64,000 bases of DNA, taken from Branchinecta lynchi (Eukaryota > Arthropoda > Branchiopoda > Anostraca > Branchinectidae). Shown here piece after piece: positions 45,140 through 57,700 of this stretch (positions are counted from its first letter, which is position 1; every line of letters begins with the position of its first letter). The DNA lies in the NCBI GenBank assembly GCA_023053575.1, contig JAKZAP010000021.1, forward strand, positions 14,508,212 through 14,572,211. Direction: 5' to 3'. The notes beneath the pieces are model-generated. The model ran no database searches, was not told the DNA's origin, and saw only the letters and a program-made list of their open reading frames with translations. Position numbers and translations under genes: made by a program.

Positions 45140-45540
45140 GGATTCTGCTTAGGGATTTTTTATTTTCCACTATCTGCTCTAGTAGTGACGCTCAGAATAT
45201 CCACAGCCGTCTCCACAACGCAAATTCTACTATGACGCAGAGAATTTGAATCTGAACACAAACGCGTCTTTTCAGTGGCCAATGGTAATCTTGGTGAAGA
45301 CTGCTTAGTGCATGAACACAAATTTGTGTAAATTTTGTCGTCAAGCATACAACACAGCCATAAGCACATAGACTTACCACAAATCCGACAGGGAAATTCC
45401 ACTATCTGAAAATCGATTATTCGTGAATAGCGGAGCAACGAAGGAACGCATTTTCGTCGGGTCTTCAAGCCTGTTTAAGTGAATAAGCGATGTGTAACTA
45501 GACTGCCCTATCCCAGCCCTTTTCGGTTAAACTTTAAAGA
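45140..45540 (-). repeat. Dispersed R8 repeat, inverted copy
   Basis: Contains the inverse of the motifs at 40905-41300 (GACGCTCAGAATATC, CGCAAATTCTACTATGACG) and ends with GATGTGTAACTAGACTGCCC. Confidence 0.65.
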
Positions 45541-45579
45541 TTCTTCCTCAAATATCTGGTTTTATGAACCTCTTGCGTA

Positions 45580-45765
45580 AAAACTGCTTTGAATTAAGAC
45601 TGGTGCTGTTATTTCATTTTGGACACAGCTGCTGTTATTGCTGCTCGATTGGGTCTTTGAAAGGGTAGAAATTCTTCTGCATTCTGGTTTTGGAGGCACC
45701 TGTCCCTTCTTCTTCTTTAGCTACGAGCAAACTGTCTCACAGTTTCGGGGTATATTTGGGATATT
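45580..45765 (+). repeat. Module shared with the Penelope-like repeat at 44.6 kb
   Basis: GACTGGTGCTGTTATTTCA, TTGGACACAGCTGCTG and GGGTAGAAATTCTTCTGC align with 44600-44700. Confidence 0.6.
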
Positions 45766-45769
45766 AAAA

Positions 45770-46075
45770 GGTCAGGGACAAGGAATAAGCCGAGTTGTCA
45801 ATTTTGTAAAGTTGATGTAGGAGATCTGGACCATCTTCTCTGTCAGGAGTTGTCTGTCCCACGTGATAAGTTATCTGAATGGCACAGGTGTGTCAGTAAA
45901 GGAGTTACTCAATAGTACAAACCCTAGAATTATATGCAGGATTGTTGCATTTCTGGATCATTAAGTAAGACAATAAAAAGTATGTGAGGTTAGTTTGAGG
46001 TCGAGGGGTATGATATGAAAATTATACTGTTTTTGTGTTCATGGCCCACGTGCTTCATTAAACATTTATCTATCT
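45770..46075 (+). pseudogene. LINE C-terminal zinc-knuckle fragment with tail
   Basis: The frame GTRNKPSCQFCKVDVGDLDH, then LLCQELS and EWHRC, ends at TAG (about 45913). C-x2-C-x8-H resembles the terminal zinc-knuckle of the LINE at 48758 (CPLCCTGQDTIDHLLGQC). A 3' UTR follows, ending in CATTAAACATTT and an (ATCT)n tail, so this is a short 5'-truncated insertion. Confidence 0.65.
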
Positions 46076-46349
46076 ATCTATTTGACAATGCAATGCTAAT
46101 ATGATTCGCAGTAAGCTTGGGCTGTAGCAATATTTGTTCTTTTTACCCGTTTAATCCATTAGTCCGCACTCTTTCTGGCTCTTCCAAGGCCCCCGTCATA
46201 CAAGAAAAGTAAACAAACGCTCCTTCGAACAATCTTCAGCGGCACCTACTCACCTCATCGCCTCCGGAGCAGAGCAAAAAACACTAGGGAGTAGCGGCAA
46301 GATCTCTGCTTTCCGCGCATAAGAGCTAAATAACACTAAGCAGCAGCGC

Positions 46350-46550
46350 TAATGGTCCATTTGCACACTGCGTAAAATTCGAGCGTATTTTACGCACGTT
46401 TTGAGCTTGAAAAGATTTCTAGCAATACGGACGTATTTGGACACAAAACGGAACGATTTCTCAAATCCGTCAGTATTGCTAGAAATTTTTCAAGCTCAAA
46501 ACATGCGTAAAATAAGCTCGGATTTTACGCAGTGTGTAAGCCCACCATAA
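46350..46550. mobile_element. Fold-back MITE, about 200 bp
   Basis: GCACACTGCGTAAAATTCG, GCGTATTTTACGCACG and TTTTGAGCTTGAAAA on the left are repeated inverted on the right (TTTTTCAAGCTCAAAA, ATGCGTAAAATAAGC, GATTTTACGCAGTGTG). It is nearly a full-length palindrome. Confidence 0.8.
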
Positions 46551-46739
46551 GACTGGCGAAGACCTATGATTTTCATGCTTTTGGCATCAAAGCGAGACAA
46601 ACTTGCGGGTTTAGAAATTTCTAGTAAAGCAAAGGTGCGGTCTGCACACACCAAGGAATCAATGTAGGCTGTATCATTTTTTTGCAATGTCAGGAATATG
46701 AAGTTATCAGAGCCAGCGCTGGTGAACGGCTGAATGAGT

Positions 46740-47240
46740 TTAAGTAGGGACGTTGTCTATCGCTAGTGGTGCTAGTATCGCTGCTTTTAGAGTGTGTGTC
46801 AATTTTGTCAAGTCTTGGCACTCCTCTCTAGCGTTATTTTGCTCTGCCGTACATCAGAAACGGGCCATACTCGTAGCACCGTCCATTACGCTCGGGACAT
46901 TCAAAGCAAGACAAACTTGCGGGTTAGAAATTTCTAGTACGGCTAAGATGAGTCGCGGGAACAGGGGAGGTTGTATCTTTTTTTTTTGCTGTATTCAGAA
47001 TATGAAGTTACTGGAACCAGCGGCGGTACGCGACCTATTGAGTTTCAATAGGGACGTTCACTATCGCTAGTGGTGCTAGTGTCGCTGATATTCTAGTGTA
47101 TCACTTTTGTCAAGTTTTGGTGCTACTCCCTAGTGATATTTTGCTATGGAACCAGCGTTAGTGCACAACTGATTGAGATTCAGTAGGGACGTTCTCGATC
47201 GCTACTGGTGCTAGCATCGCTGTTATTCGAGTGTGTGTCA
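46740..47240. repeat. Three-copy degenerate direct repeat
   Basis: TAGGGACGTT.T..ATCGCTA followed by GTGGTGCTAG and ATCGCTG occurs at about 46745, 47050 and 47189. The intervening GTCAAGT.TTGG and TATTTTGCT are also shared. Confidence 0.65.
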
Positions 47241-47419
47241 CTTTTTTCAGGTCTCGGCTGATGGAGTGGGAGTGGAAGGACAACTCACAAGCTTCATGGA
47301 CGACTAGAGTCTCCCTGGATACTCTGGGCGCCTCTGGAGGCACAGGAGGGTCTAAGGTTTCCGAATCTTTGACATTTTCGCAAATACTGTGAACCAGTGA
47401 GGTCATTATTCTTTTCAAG

Positions 47420-47544
47420 TTCGAACGCACAATCAGGATTTCATGGCCGGATTTCCTGCACTTTCATCTTCAAACTGAAATGATACCGAAAATCCGAGCC
47501 GGAATTCCAGTCTTGGAGATCCCGATTCTGATCGTGTTCGCACT
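47420..47544. mobile_element. Small MITE (GTGCGAACACACGA family)
   Basis: Ends GTTCGAACGCACAATCAGG and CTGATCGTGTTCGCACT are inverted relative to one another. The interior GGCCGGATTTCCTGCACTTT and CCGGAATTCCAGTC match 60419-60579. Confidence 0.75.
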
Positions 47545-47559
47545 ATTACTTTCAGGGAT

Positions 47560-47900
47560 CACGTTTCATATTAGTCGAGTTTTTGCAGATACCATGATAC
47601 CTGTTACCACGGTAACTGGATCTGCAATTAGTCGTTTTTGCAGTTACCGTGGTATCTGATATACGGTTGCTCTGCAAAAACGACAATTGCCGAAATTGCG
47701 CTTTTCAAAGTCATCCCACAAGAAAAGCTGATATTCAGTCACATCACTAAGTGCGAAACCTCTTTCTCACCAATTTGAAAAACTTTGATGAAAGTGAGAT
47801 GACTTTTCAGATACCACGATCAGATATCACGGTCGGACCGTGGTATCTGAATATCAGATATCTGACCGTCGATAATTGACCAAGTTGATAATCTGACCGT
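47560..47900. repeat. Nested inverted repeats (CCGTGGTATCTGA)
   Basis: TACCACGGTAACTG faces CAGTTACCGTGGTA near 47600-47655. GATATCACGGTC..GACCGTGGTATCTGA recurs at 47815-47850, and TCTGACCGTC twice after that. Several hairpins are possible. Confidence 0.65.
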
Positions 47901-48128
47901 CATTTTATATCCGACTTGAGAACATGACAAGGTAGCGTTCCAACGGCGGGGGGATATTCAGTCTTCGAAGGCGGATGGTGATCTTAATCTTTGGTTTACA
48001 GAAGTCAGTACCTTTTCTTTCACACTTACTTTATTTATCTCTTGGAATACAAAGGTATATGCCTCGCTCCAATAAATACTCAGAATCATCTGCGAAAAAA
48101 AAAAAAGAAAAAAAAAAAAGAAGCGTCT

Positions 48129-48541
48129 CTCTTTGGGTGCAACCAGGGACCCATAAATTTCCTGTAATGACTCACCATTCAGAGGGCTTGTCATTTCCTA
48201 TGCTTCTATGTTGCTATGTTGCCCGAGCCTCGCCTAGTTTCCAAAAATTCCGCTTGGGTCGAATCGGCGTTCTTGCTCAGATAGACAAAATTGCTAGCAT
48301 GTCACCAGGTACCTAAGCTATGATAAAAGATCCAGGATACTCTTCCGTTACAGAGAAATATTCTTAGTTCAGCACAACAGCTGCGAAAAATTTTGTCTAT
48401 CTGGATAGTCGGGTATTTTATCCCCGTGGGTATCTCTTGAACTATCTGACGCTCGGTCAAGAGCGCATCAGAAATCTCTTATTGACAAGCCCCCTGAATG
48501 GCGAGTCATTACAGGAAATTTGTGGGTCCCTGGTGCAACCA
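48129..48541. mobile_element. Fold-back element, arms about 57 bp
   Basis: GGTGCAACCAGGGACCCATA..GTAATGACTCACCATTCAG near the left is repeated inverted at 48483-48541 (CTGAATGGCGAGTCATTAC..GGGTCCCTGGTGCAACC). Confidence 0.75.
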
Positions 48542-48757
48542 ACGTCTGTCTTTCTCGGACTTCAAGTCAATTGACCTTTTTGCGTAGACATAAAACTGAA
48601 GATCCGTTTTGCAGAAATGATACGAAAGAAAGTCTGGAGCTCTATGCATTAAGATTGTTGCATGATATTTTATTATACATTCAGAAATTTGAAATATTAC
48701 CGCCCAAGAAATAGACAAAACGGCGTTTGCGCGAGTTTCAAATTTTGGCTCGGATGA

Positions 48758-49812
48758 GTGGCACACAATCGTGTTTCCTCGAAAAAACACTCAGAAGTGT
48801 ATGACCCACAATATTGTGTCACGAAAAAACGAATATATATTCGAACGAATATACGAATATATAGATTAAAAGACCTAAAAATGCATAAACATATTTTCCA
48901 ATCAAAAATCCTTCCTACAATTCATTACGGAGCTGAAATTTGGGGATTCGAAGCTGCGGTACAATTGGAGTCGATTAAGCTGCTTCACTACAAGAGACTG
49001 ATTGGATTACATCCAACAACTCATACCCAGGCAGTAGCAGGTGAACTTGGGATTCAATCTATGAGGAATCTTAGGCTAGTTCAAATTCTTAGATTTTGGC
49101 TTAAGTTAGTTCGGTTACCTGAAGACAGGTTACTAAAAATTGCATATAAAGAATTAATGGAGTCGAAGGGTTCTCGGTCTTGGCCACTCCAAGTGAAAGC
49201 CATGCTCGATAAAGCAGGTTTATCTTTGGCTTGGAACGATGGTTTGGGACCAGATGATCAACCACAGTTGCTGCGACAGTTTGAGCAGGTATTACGGGAT
49301 CAGGAAATTCAAAATTGGCAGGCAGCACTGGATAAATCAGAGACACTATTTTATTATAGACAAATAAAAATTACTTTTGGATTTGAATATTATTTTAAAT
49401 TAGGATTGTCGGCGCAGGCACTTAGGGTATGGTTCCAACTCCGGACTAACTCTCTTCCATTACGGTACAGAAAGAAAGTTTTTGATAGGCGAAAACAGGT
49501 CGGTGAGGAGAACTACAATTGCCCACTTTGTTGCACTGGGCAAGATACCATTGACCACCTCCTAGGACAGTGCCAAGAGCTTCCTTCATTGGGTTTAGTT
49601 GGGATGGCTGGTGGTGTTCTCTTCCCTGGTATCTTAAAGTCGACAAATAAAAGTGTAATCCGTGAGGTAGTTTCTTTCGTTTTGAATGCAATGAAAAGAA
49701 GAAAATAGTTTGTGTTTCATTATTAGTGTTTTAAATTGTTGTTGGCGCTTCAGGAATCTGTTGTATGGCCGTATTAGGCTTTTTCCAATAAATTATTATT
49801 ATTATTATAACG
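48758..49812 (+). pseudogene. 5'-truncated LINE with long open C-terminal region
   Basis: From about 48885 an unbroken frame to 49708 reads KMHKHIFQSKILPTIHYGAE, then IKLLHYKRLIGLH, RLLKIAYKEL, ALRVWFQLRTNSLPLRYRKK and the zinc-knuckle CPLCCTGQDTIDHLLGQC (C-x2-C-x8-H-x4-C). This is the thumb/C-terminal region of a non-LTR reverse transcriptase; the catalytic domain is absent. A 3' UTR ends in CAATAAATTATTATTATTAT. Relatives lie at 36040 and 55620 on the - strand. With no stop over 270 codons it is the youngest of the group, but it cannot be active. Confidence 0.82.
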
Positions 49813-50164
49813 GAAAAAACCTGTACCGGTACTCAGAATTCGTGAATCTAGGATGCGTTCTTCTAGCTACAACCTGAAAATGACCCTTGCCAAAAAGAGC
49901 CATAATATCTCAATTTCAGTTTACCACTTCAATTATAACACGGATTTTTGTTCCCAGAATTTTCACTTTCCATGGCTAAAAGAATTCTGCTGATTTCCGA
50001 TCCTCATTACTCGCTAGAAAGTTGTTCTTGAAAGAAAAAAAACTCTTTAGGATTTAGTAGACAAACAATAATGATACACAGCCAGTAGTTTGATAAGATT
50101 TGACACATGGATGAGCACGACCGATGACGATAATTTTCATGGTGTGAACCGTTCAAATTTTAAT

Positions 50165-50700
50165 GAATAGAGATGACATTTCGACAGTCTAGTTACACTT
50201 CACTTATTTACTTAAATAGGTCCGAAAATCCGTAAAAATTATTTACTTCGTTTCTATCCAGAGATAATCGATTTCATCGAATGCACTTATTCTTTCGGAT
50301 GTGTGGTACGGTACCTCTATGTGTTTGACCCTCTATGCTTGAAATGTTCAGCAAATAAGAAGGTACGCCATTGACAAAAAATAACACGTATTAAAAAAAG
50401 ACATCTCTTTTCCACTTTCCTACTACCTTCAGAGGACTTACTTCTCCAATTTTCCCAGCTTAGCGTCAGTAACGAATGGACCTGCTGGATTTTGTTGAAA
50501 TTCGAATTGTCCACGTCTGGATGAGTTTTAGGTTGTTGTGCGAGCAGCACACATTCTGAAGGTATTACTAGAGCCACGGTTAAAAAAAAATAAAACCCCC
50601 GTAGATGAGTCAAAATAATTCCGTGTAGCCTGCTCAAATATCAGAGGTAAGAATAAGCTGCCCTTTCAGTTAAACTTTAAAGTTCAATGGGCGGATCAAA
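50165..50700 (+). repeat. Dispersed R8 repeat
   Basis: GACAGTCTAGTTACACTTCA, TTACTTAAATAGGTCCG and TTTCAGTTAAACTTTAAAG match the copies at 35890, 40905, 45140 (inverted) and 60655. Confidence 0.6.
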
Positions 50701-51440
50701 CAATCATGGTGCCACATTAACACCCCGTAGAATACAATGTTACGTCAGAAATCAGCAGATTCCTCGACAACTTACTTCGGCTAATATATCGTTACGCCTT
50801 TTTATTGCTGACTGCCATACTCCGATTTACTAGCTTCGACAAATATAAGCGGAGTCTCTTTTTCCTTATCTATTTGTTGATACTCAGGATTATTTGTATT
50901 GTTGACAAATATTCAGTATTAACGGTGTTACCTGAGAATTCCTTGTAAGCTCTGGAATCAGCTGCAAGTAGGTCGGTTATATTTGTACATTTTTGGCAAC
51001 TTTACATCCAGAAAACAAAACTTTTCTTTGGTACTACAAACAACAGAAAGTTTCATCAGATAACACTAGAGCAATCTGCCAGCTACATAGACGATTTATT
51101 TTAGCAGCCATGGCACTCTCGTCACTCAGCTCTACAAAAGATTGATTTTCATTATCATCATAAGGTTTGGTTGGGGTTGAGTTCCACTTCGTGTAGATCC
51201 CTTTCTGCCTTCTCGGTTGATCGCTGGTGGTTGCTCGTACATGGCCGAGAGTTTTTGAATTTCCGCGCCTTGCAATACCATGCTTTGAAATCGTCGCCGC
51301 CGATACGCCGAAGATTCAATGACAAGCGTTAACAAGAAAACAGCTTATTAAGCGCTATCTGGTGGAAGTCAGGAATGTATATGTGTGAAGCATGTTATAA
51401 AAATTAAAGCATAGTTAGAGTCCATTGTGCTTTAAGTATT
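50701..51440. other. No supported gene
   Basis: A 67-codon - strand frame ending at 51132 has coding-like composition (SSAYRRRRFQSMVLQ) and lies where the last exon of the oxygenase gene might be, but no acceptor joins it in frame. Confidence 0.35.
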
Positions 51441-51632
51441 ATCGATCCCGGGCTTTCAAAAACACATACAAATCGCCGTTGACTCGTCCAACTTATCTAC
51501 AAGTCTTATAAAGTTATGTAATGTTTCGTTTTCTTTGTGTGTAATTCATTTTTCTTTCTTTCTATTACTCCGCTCTTTCATTTGTTGTGTAGTGGCCCTC
51601 AATAAATTATTATTATTATTATCACTTTGCGC
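51441..51632 (+). repeat. Retroelement 3' tail
   Basis: A pyrimidine-rich stretch followed by GTAGTGGCCCTCAATAAA and (TTA)n matches in style the tail of the LINE at 48758-49812. Confidence 0.6.
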
Positions 51633-51782
51633 GAAATGCAACACTTAAAAGGCCCATAGCTCAATTATTATCGCAATCGGTCATAAAAAATCTAATACAA
51701 GGATATGCACCATGCGGTAAACGCTTCTGACAGTGCACTATGATCATTAGATAAAAAAAAAGAAAAAGAATACGCTTATTAC

Positions 51783-54700
51783 CTTTCACCTGCTTCTATC
51801 GGTATGGCTCCGTGCATTTGAAGGCCTCTGTGAAGAATGCCCCAGCCTTTCTTATGGGTATATTGGTCAATCTTATTTTCATTGTGCCTGTCGGCAGACA
51901 TGGGTCCGATGTAGAGGTCACCTCCCTCGAAGGAATCAGTCAGTGAGACATTTAGTGTTATCTGAAAAAGTCAGAAGCGTCATTTCGCGAAAACCTGGAG
52001 GGGGGGGGGGGGCACGGCATTGTTCTCGATCATCAACTCGGCTTAAAATCGTGAAAGAATGCTGAAAGAACTGCTTAACACCCACTCCGCCTTCTTAAAA
52101 CCACTTCGCGTTAAGGGATCGACTAAAAGCAGGACAGGAAAGGCAAGAGAAAAGCAGGAAAGAATACTAAAACCAGGAAGGGCAAACTAAAACGTGGAAA
52201 GAATGACCAAGAATCGAGGATTGGAAAAACTAGCAAGCCTTTCCTCTGTTTAGTATCCCGTGAGGGGTTGGCAACTTCCATTCCATCCAGTTCACCTTTT
52301 TCTCCTTTTAGTATTCGAAAAAACTGGCAAGCCTTTCCTCTGTTTAGTATCCCGTGAGGGTCGGTAACTTCCATTTGTTAAAGTTCACCTTTTCCTCCTT
52401 TTAGTATTTGAAAAAACTGGCAAGCCTTTCCTAGTATCCCGTGATGGGCTAAAAGGAGGAAAAGGTGAACTTTTACAAGCGTAAGTTGCCCACACCTCAC
52501 GAGATACTAAACAGAGGAAAAGCACGGCACAGCTTGCAAGTTTTTTCTAATACTAATAGGCGAACTTTTACAAATGTTAGTTGCTGACCCCTCACGGGAT
52601 ACTAAACAGAGGAAAGGCTTGCCAGTTTTTTAGAATTCCTAATTTCTTTCCTCGTTCTGATACTCTCCGTGACAAGCTACTAAAACCAGGAAAGAAATGG
52701 TGGACTTGAAAATCTTAGTTGCCAACCCCTCGCTGGACTCATGATCGCCTACCGACAAGGTACTAAAAGGACGAAAAGGTGAACTTTTATAAATGTAAGT
52801 TGGCGACCGCTCTCGAGAAACTAAACTGAGGAAAATAACGGCACAGCATGCCAATTTTTTCGAATACTAAAAGGAGGAAAAGCTGAACTGTTACAGATAT
52901 AAGTTTCCGACCCCTCACGGGATACTAAATAGAGGAAAGGCTTGCCAGTTTTTCGAGTCCTCGATTCCTGGTAATTCTTTCCTCGTTTTAGTTTGCCCTT
53001 CCTGGTTTTAGTATTCTTTCCTGCTTTTCTCTTGCCTTTCCTTTCCTGCTTTTAGTTGATCCCTCGCGTTAATGCATGTCACAATGATGCCAAATCTGTT
53101 TGTTCCTTGCAGATTCTATTATTTGTACGGGTAGTTTTGGCCTTCTACTGAAAACCAAGGTGGAAGCCTCCCCCAATGGCGGATCAGGAACTGGGGTGAA
53201 TACTCTTCCACCTATAAGCGCCGCCGTCAGCGGGTTCCGAAGAACCCGTCTTACCTATCTTGACTAATCATCACATCTCTTCTCACTTCCGAAATTTCGA
53301 GTTTTACCCAAGTAAGTAAGTAAGTATTTAATCGTGAGTAAACCAAACAAGGTATTTCACTCTATATACTAAACTAAAACTACATGACATAAAAAATAAA
53401 ACACTAATCTAATCATAAAGAACCACTACGCTGATTTTCGTCTCTCTTCAAGGCATACTAGGCTTCTGCTTATTGTATTTGACTGCGTTACACGGATGAG
53501 TTAGCTGCCATCTAGTCTACCGATGTTTCATCCCTCCCTGGTAAGGTCCCTTTCAGGGTCACGAAAGAACAGCGGACGAAGATTATCACTGAAAAAGCTG
53601 AATCCTCTCAGCTGAGAGAACGCAGTGCTGGAAAGGTTGACGATGGCTATGCCACTGAGGACAAGATGGCACGCTGCCAGACCTGCCGTAACATAAGGCG
53701 ACCTGCCATTTATAGGCTTTCAATGACAGTGCATACATGTAGCGGAGTGTTAATAGATACATTAACAAAAAAAGCAAATTAGTAATCCCACAGAAAGGAT
53801 TAGAGGAAACTACGGGCCAACAACGAGTTGGTCGGTACCGACGAGCTGTTTTTCCTTGCTTGCTGTTCCCCACTGTTTTGAAATGATACTGAGGAGATAG
53901 AGGAAATTAAAATTCCATTATGAACTGCTGTCACTTCGAGAATTATTGAATATATACTTTTCTACTGGCTTGCAGCAACTAACGTTTACAGAAACAGAGT
54001 TAAAGTTATTTTCTTTGAGTTTTAACTGTTACATAGTAGCACTTCTTTGAGCGTGGTCTTGCTCTAATTCTAATTGCAAATCTTTTAATTCCATGTTATC
54101 GTTTCACAAAAATAGTGGCGGACCGTCATACACGGTCAACGTAATCATAATAATCACATATATATTACAATTCTAAAATACAATCCAATAACAAACATGG
54201 TTTCGAGCATGTCAGTTTAAATTCAGAATTCCGATCCGTTAAAATAGGGAACAAATGGCTTGAGATAACGCTCCGTAGATTTCACGTGCGGTTTCGTCAG
54301 TTGTATCTTTGGTGCGCCTGTCCTACGGGTTGCCTTAACTTGCAGATTTGTAGTCACAGGGATAAAATGGAATGGTGCACATCCGAGGCCAGATATGTTT
54401 TCTTAAAGGACATTAAATACCTTTAAAGGACACCTGAACAATGACTTATTATTTCAAATATTCCAAATTTCTCTTGTTCCTTCCTTGACGTTATAGGAAT
54501 TATATCTTATATAACTGCAATTTGTTTGCCCTCTGACCATTGTGCAAAGTTATCTTCAATTGCCCAGGACCTTCACGTTATTTCTCTGCATTCCATCTAG
54601 GAAGATGATTTTTTAGACGCAATGAGTCCCTTATCTTTTTTTTTTCTTGATTATTTCTATCTTCTGCATTTACCACATTATTGAAAGCTCAGTGTATTTT

Positions 54701-57700
54701 ATCCTTTTCTTTTGTCTTGTACTGTGCTATTTCCCTCTTCGTCCGTAAATAAAATTTCATCATCATAAGGATAAATAGTGTTTTAGTGGAGAAATTTAAA
54801 AAGAGGAAAGGCAAGAATTTGAAAAAAGCAATTTGAAAATAATCACATTAAAATACCTCTGCATTATCATGATGCCAGGTCAACTCCTCGTCCTCACCCA
54901 TCTTGTACTTTACTGTGAAAGCTTTGTGGGTGTCCAACCCCTCGCCAACCCACTCGGGCCATAGAAGTCGTGATATCGGTAGCAGGTACTGCTCTCTGAG
55001 GGGGGTTAGGAATTCCTCGTTGAATCCTAACTCTTCTAGAAGGACCTAGAAACACAAATAATTCAATTATACATTATATAAATACTCCTTGAGACGAAGC
55101 TGACTGAGAAACATATATTCAAATAAGGCATAACATACGTCAACTATGATGCATTGGTAGCGATATTTCGGCCCTTCTTGCCAGGGGTCCTAGTTAGGCT
55201 GTCGAACGTTAGAGACAATAATTGGGGAATGGAAGAAACAAACCTGCACTAAACCTGCATTAAACGAACCTACTGTCACTGTATCAGCTTGGTATAAACA
55301 TTGCAATTATATCTTTGCTACGCTTCTGGTATTCAAATTCGTATGTGAGATTGAAACCTACGGCCATAATTATTTTCGGGTATTCGGAGGAAGTGGATTT
55401 TTTTATCTGATTCTAAAGAAAAATTAAGAATCGGGTACGTAAAAATCGTTGCTAATCGTGGTCGTTGCAGCAGACGTGGACTGGCTAAACTTTATTCTTG
55501 TTTTTGCGACCATGCCGTTTTGTCTGCGTCTGGTTTATATCCTTTATTTTCATAGACTGATTTTAAGCAAATAAGGATGGATTATTTTCGATACTGCAAA
55601 TTCCTTTTGTCGTTCCGCAATAGACGCCTTGTATAGAGTAGGATAGAATAGAATACATTTACACGAAAGCCCGAAGGCCATGGCAAAAACATATAAGGAT
55701 TAAATAAACATACACTACTAACAACAAACAAATACAAAGATTACAACTACTGGATAAACAAGTCGCGGTGGCGCAAACCAATCCGAAGGAATTTCCCCAA
55801 CAATCTCACGTCTCAAAATTGTTTACTTTTTAATATTTAACTGTTTTAATAACAAACACTCTTTCACCAAATACCTCAGATCTTAAATGAGTTAGCTCCC
55901 TACACTCACGCATAAAATGGCTCAAATCATCGTCCGTCATCCCACACATTGGGCAGAAGAAAGGAGGACAAGTCTTTCCACGACCTTTACCAATATAACT
56001 TCTCTTCTCACCAAACGGTAAACAATATCCCCGAAAACTTAACAACAACCTTATTTCCTTCCTTTTTAGCCCCGCTTCGAACGGCCTCATTTGTTGTTGT
56101 GTGTGATATTTTGCACTCTCTTTATTTCTTTTCTTTTTTTGATAACTCTACTATCTTAAATCTGTACAGTGGGTTACAAATAAATATTATATTATTACAT
56201 CCTATTCGGGGAAATTAGTTCTGGATACCACTGTAGGGAAAACTAACTAGTAGCCTACAAAGATTTCACTTTTGACAAGGCTGCTGTTTTTGCTGCTCGA
56301 CTGGGGCGACGATTTTTTTTCGTATTTTGATCAACATTGGTTTTGTTATTAGTAAGGGGCTTATGTTAAAACTTTCTTCCATTAATAGCTCCGTTCCACG
56401 TTTATTGGTTTATGCCTGCTCGGTTTTTGGGATCCCAAAAAGTAAGTGGAGGGATACCTCTGACATCACAAAAGTTGTCCGTCTTTCCGTCTGTAAGCAC
56501 TCTAACTCTCGAAGGGAATGAGATATTTTGATGGAACTTGGTGTGAGGATTGTTTGGGTCAAGAGTAAGGTCAAGTTCGTAGATGGGCTCTGTAGCCCTA
56601 CATTTAGGGGTGGGGGAGGGGGTTTAGTTTAAGGGGCAAATGAAATATTTTTAAACATATAATGTGATGGTCGATTATGGAGTAAAAGGACATGCTGAGC
56701 ACGATGGTGAAAACCATTTTGTCATTGGACAAGTAGTTCGCCCGGAATCCGGCCAAAACCGGAAAGTTTGTTAAAAGTAAAAGTTTTATTTGAGGTTGAT
56801 TAGATGTTCGATTCAGGGATAAGAAGACATGCTGAACATGATGATGAAACACATTTGTTCGCCGGACAAGTAATTAGCCCGGAATCCGGCCAAAACCGGA
56901 AAGTCTGTTAAGAGTAAAAGTTTTGTTTTAAGTCGATTAGATGTACGATTTAGGGATAAGAAGACGTGCTGAACACGATGGTGAAAACCATTTTCTCGCC
57001 GGGCAAGTAGTTCGCCCGAAATTCGGCCAAAACCGGAAAGTTTGTTCAAAGTAAAAGTTTTATTTTTAGTTGATTAGATGTTCGATTAAGGGGTAAGAAG
57101 ACATGCTGAACCCTTATGGGAACATTATTTTCTACCAGGACAACTTGTTCGGCCGGAATCAGGCCAAACCGGAAAATTTGTTAAAAGCAAAAGTTTTATT
57201 TGAAGTTGATTAGATGACAGATTTAGGGGTAAGAAAACACGCTGAATCTGTATATGACAATCTTTTTTTTTTACCTGGACATATAGTTCGTTTGGAATCC
57301 GATTGAAACCGGATTTTTTTTTATAAGTTGAACTTTTACTTGAAGTTGATTAGATGTTCTTCATACGGATAAGGTGATACGCTGAATTCGTTTCTGACCT
57401 TTTTTTTTCTGGACAAGTATGGTAGTTTGTTCGCAATTGTCTGGATCAAATATTAGATTTTTGGGATCCCATCGAAAACTTTGGTCTTGTTCTTTATCTC
57501 AACGGCTTATCAGATCACAACAGTTTGATAGAGTCCAGTGCACGTTTCAGAAATTTAGGCTTTTTCTAATATGCTGAATGGAAAGAGTTTTGAAGAATAA
57601 GTTTTGCTAGCGTAGGTTTGAATGGGTAGTTCCAACGGTGTCCGCTGGAGAAGGCTTGGTCCATTTCTTGCTCATACTCTGTCAGTCGTTTCCAAAAGTT

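Noticed and set aside
47258..47300. Terminal + strand exon after TTTTTTCAG
   Set aside because: A short frame ending in TAG follows a good acceptor, but no upstream exon or homologue was found.
48758..49708. Active LINE
   Set aside because: The frame is long and clean but begins after the catalytic domain; endonuclease and palm motifs are absent.
51132..51335. Last exon of the OGFOD2-like gene
   Set aside because: The composition is coding-like, but none of the nearby AG acceptors continues the AG-phase frame without a stop and the expected NLI.W segment is absent.
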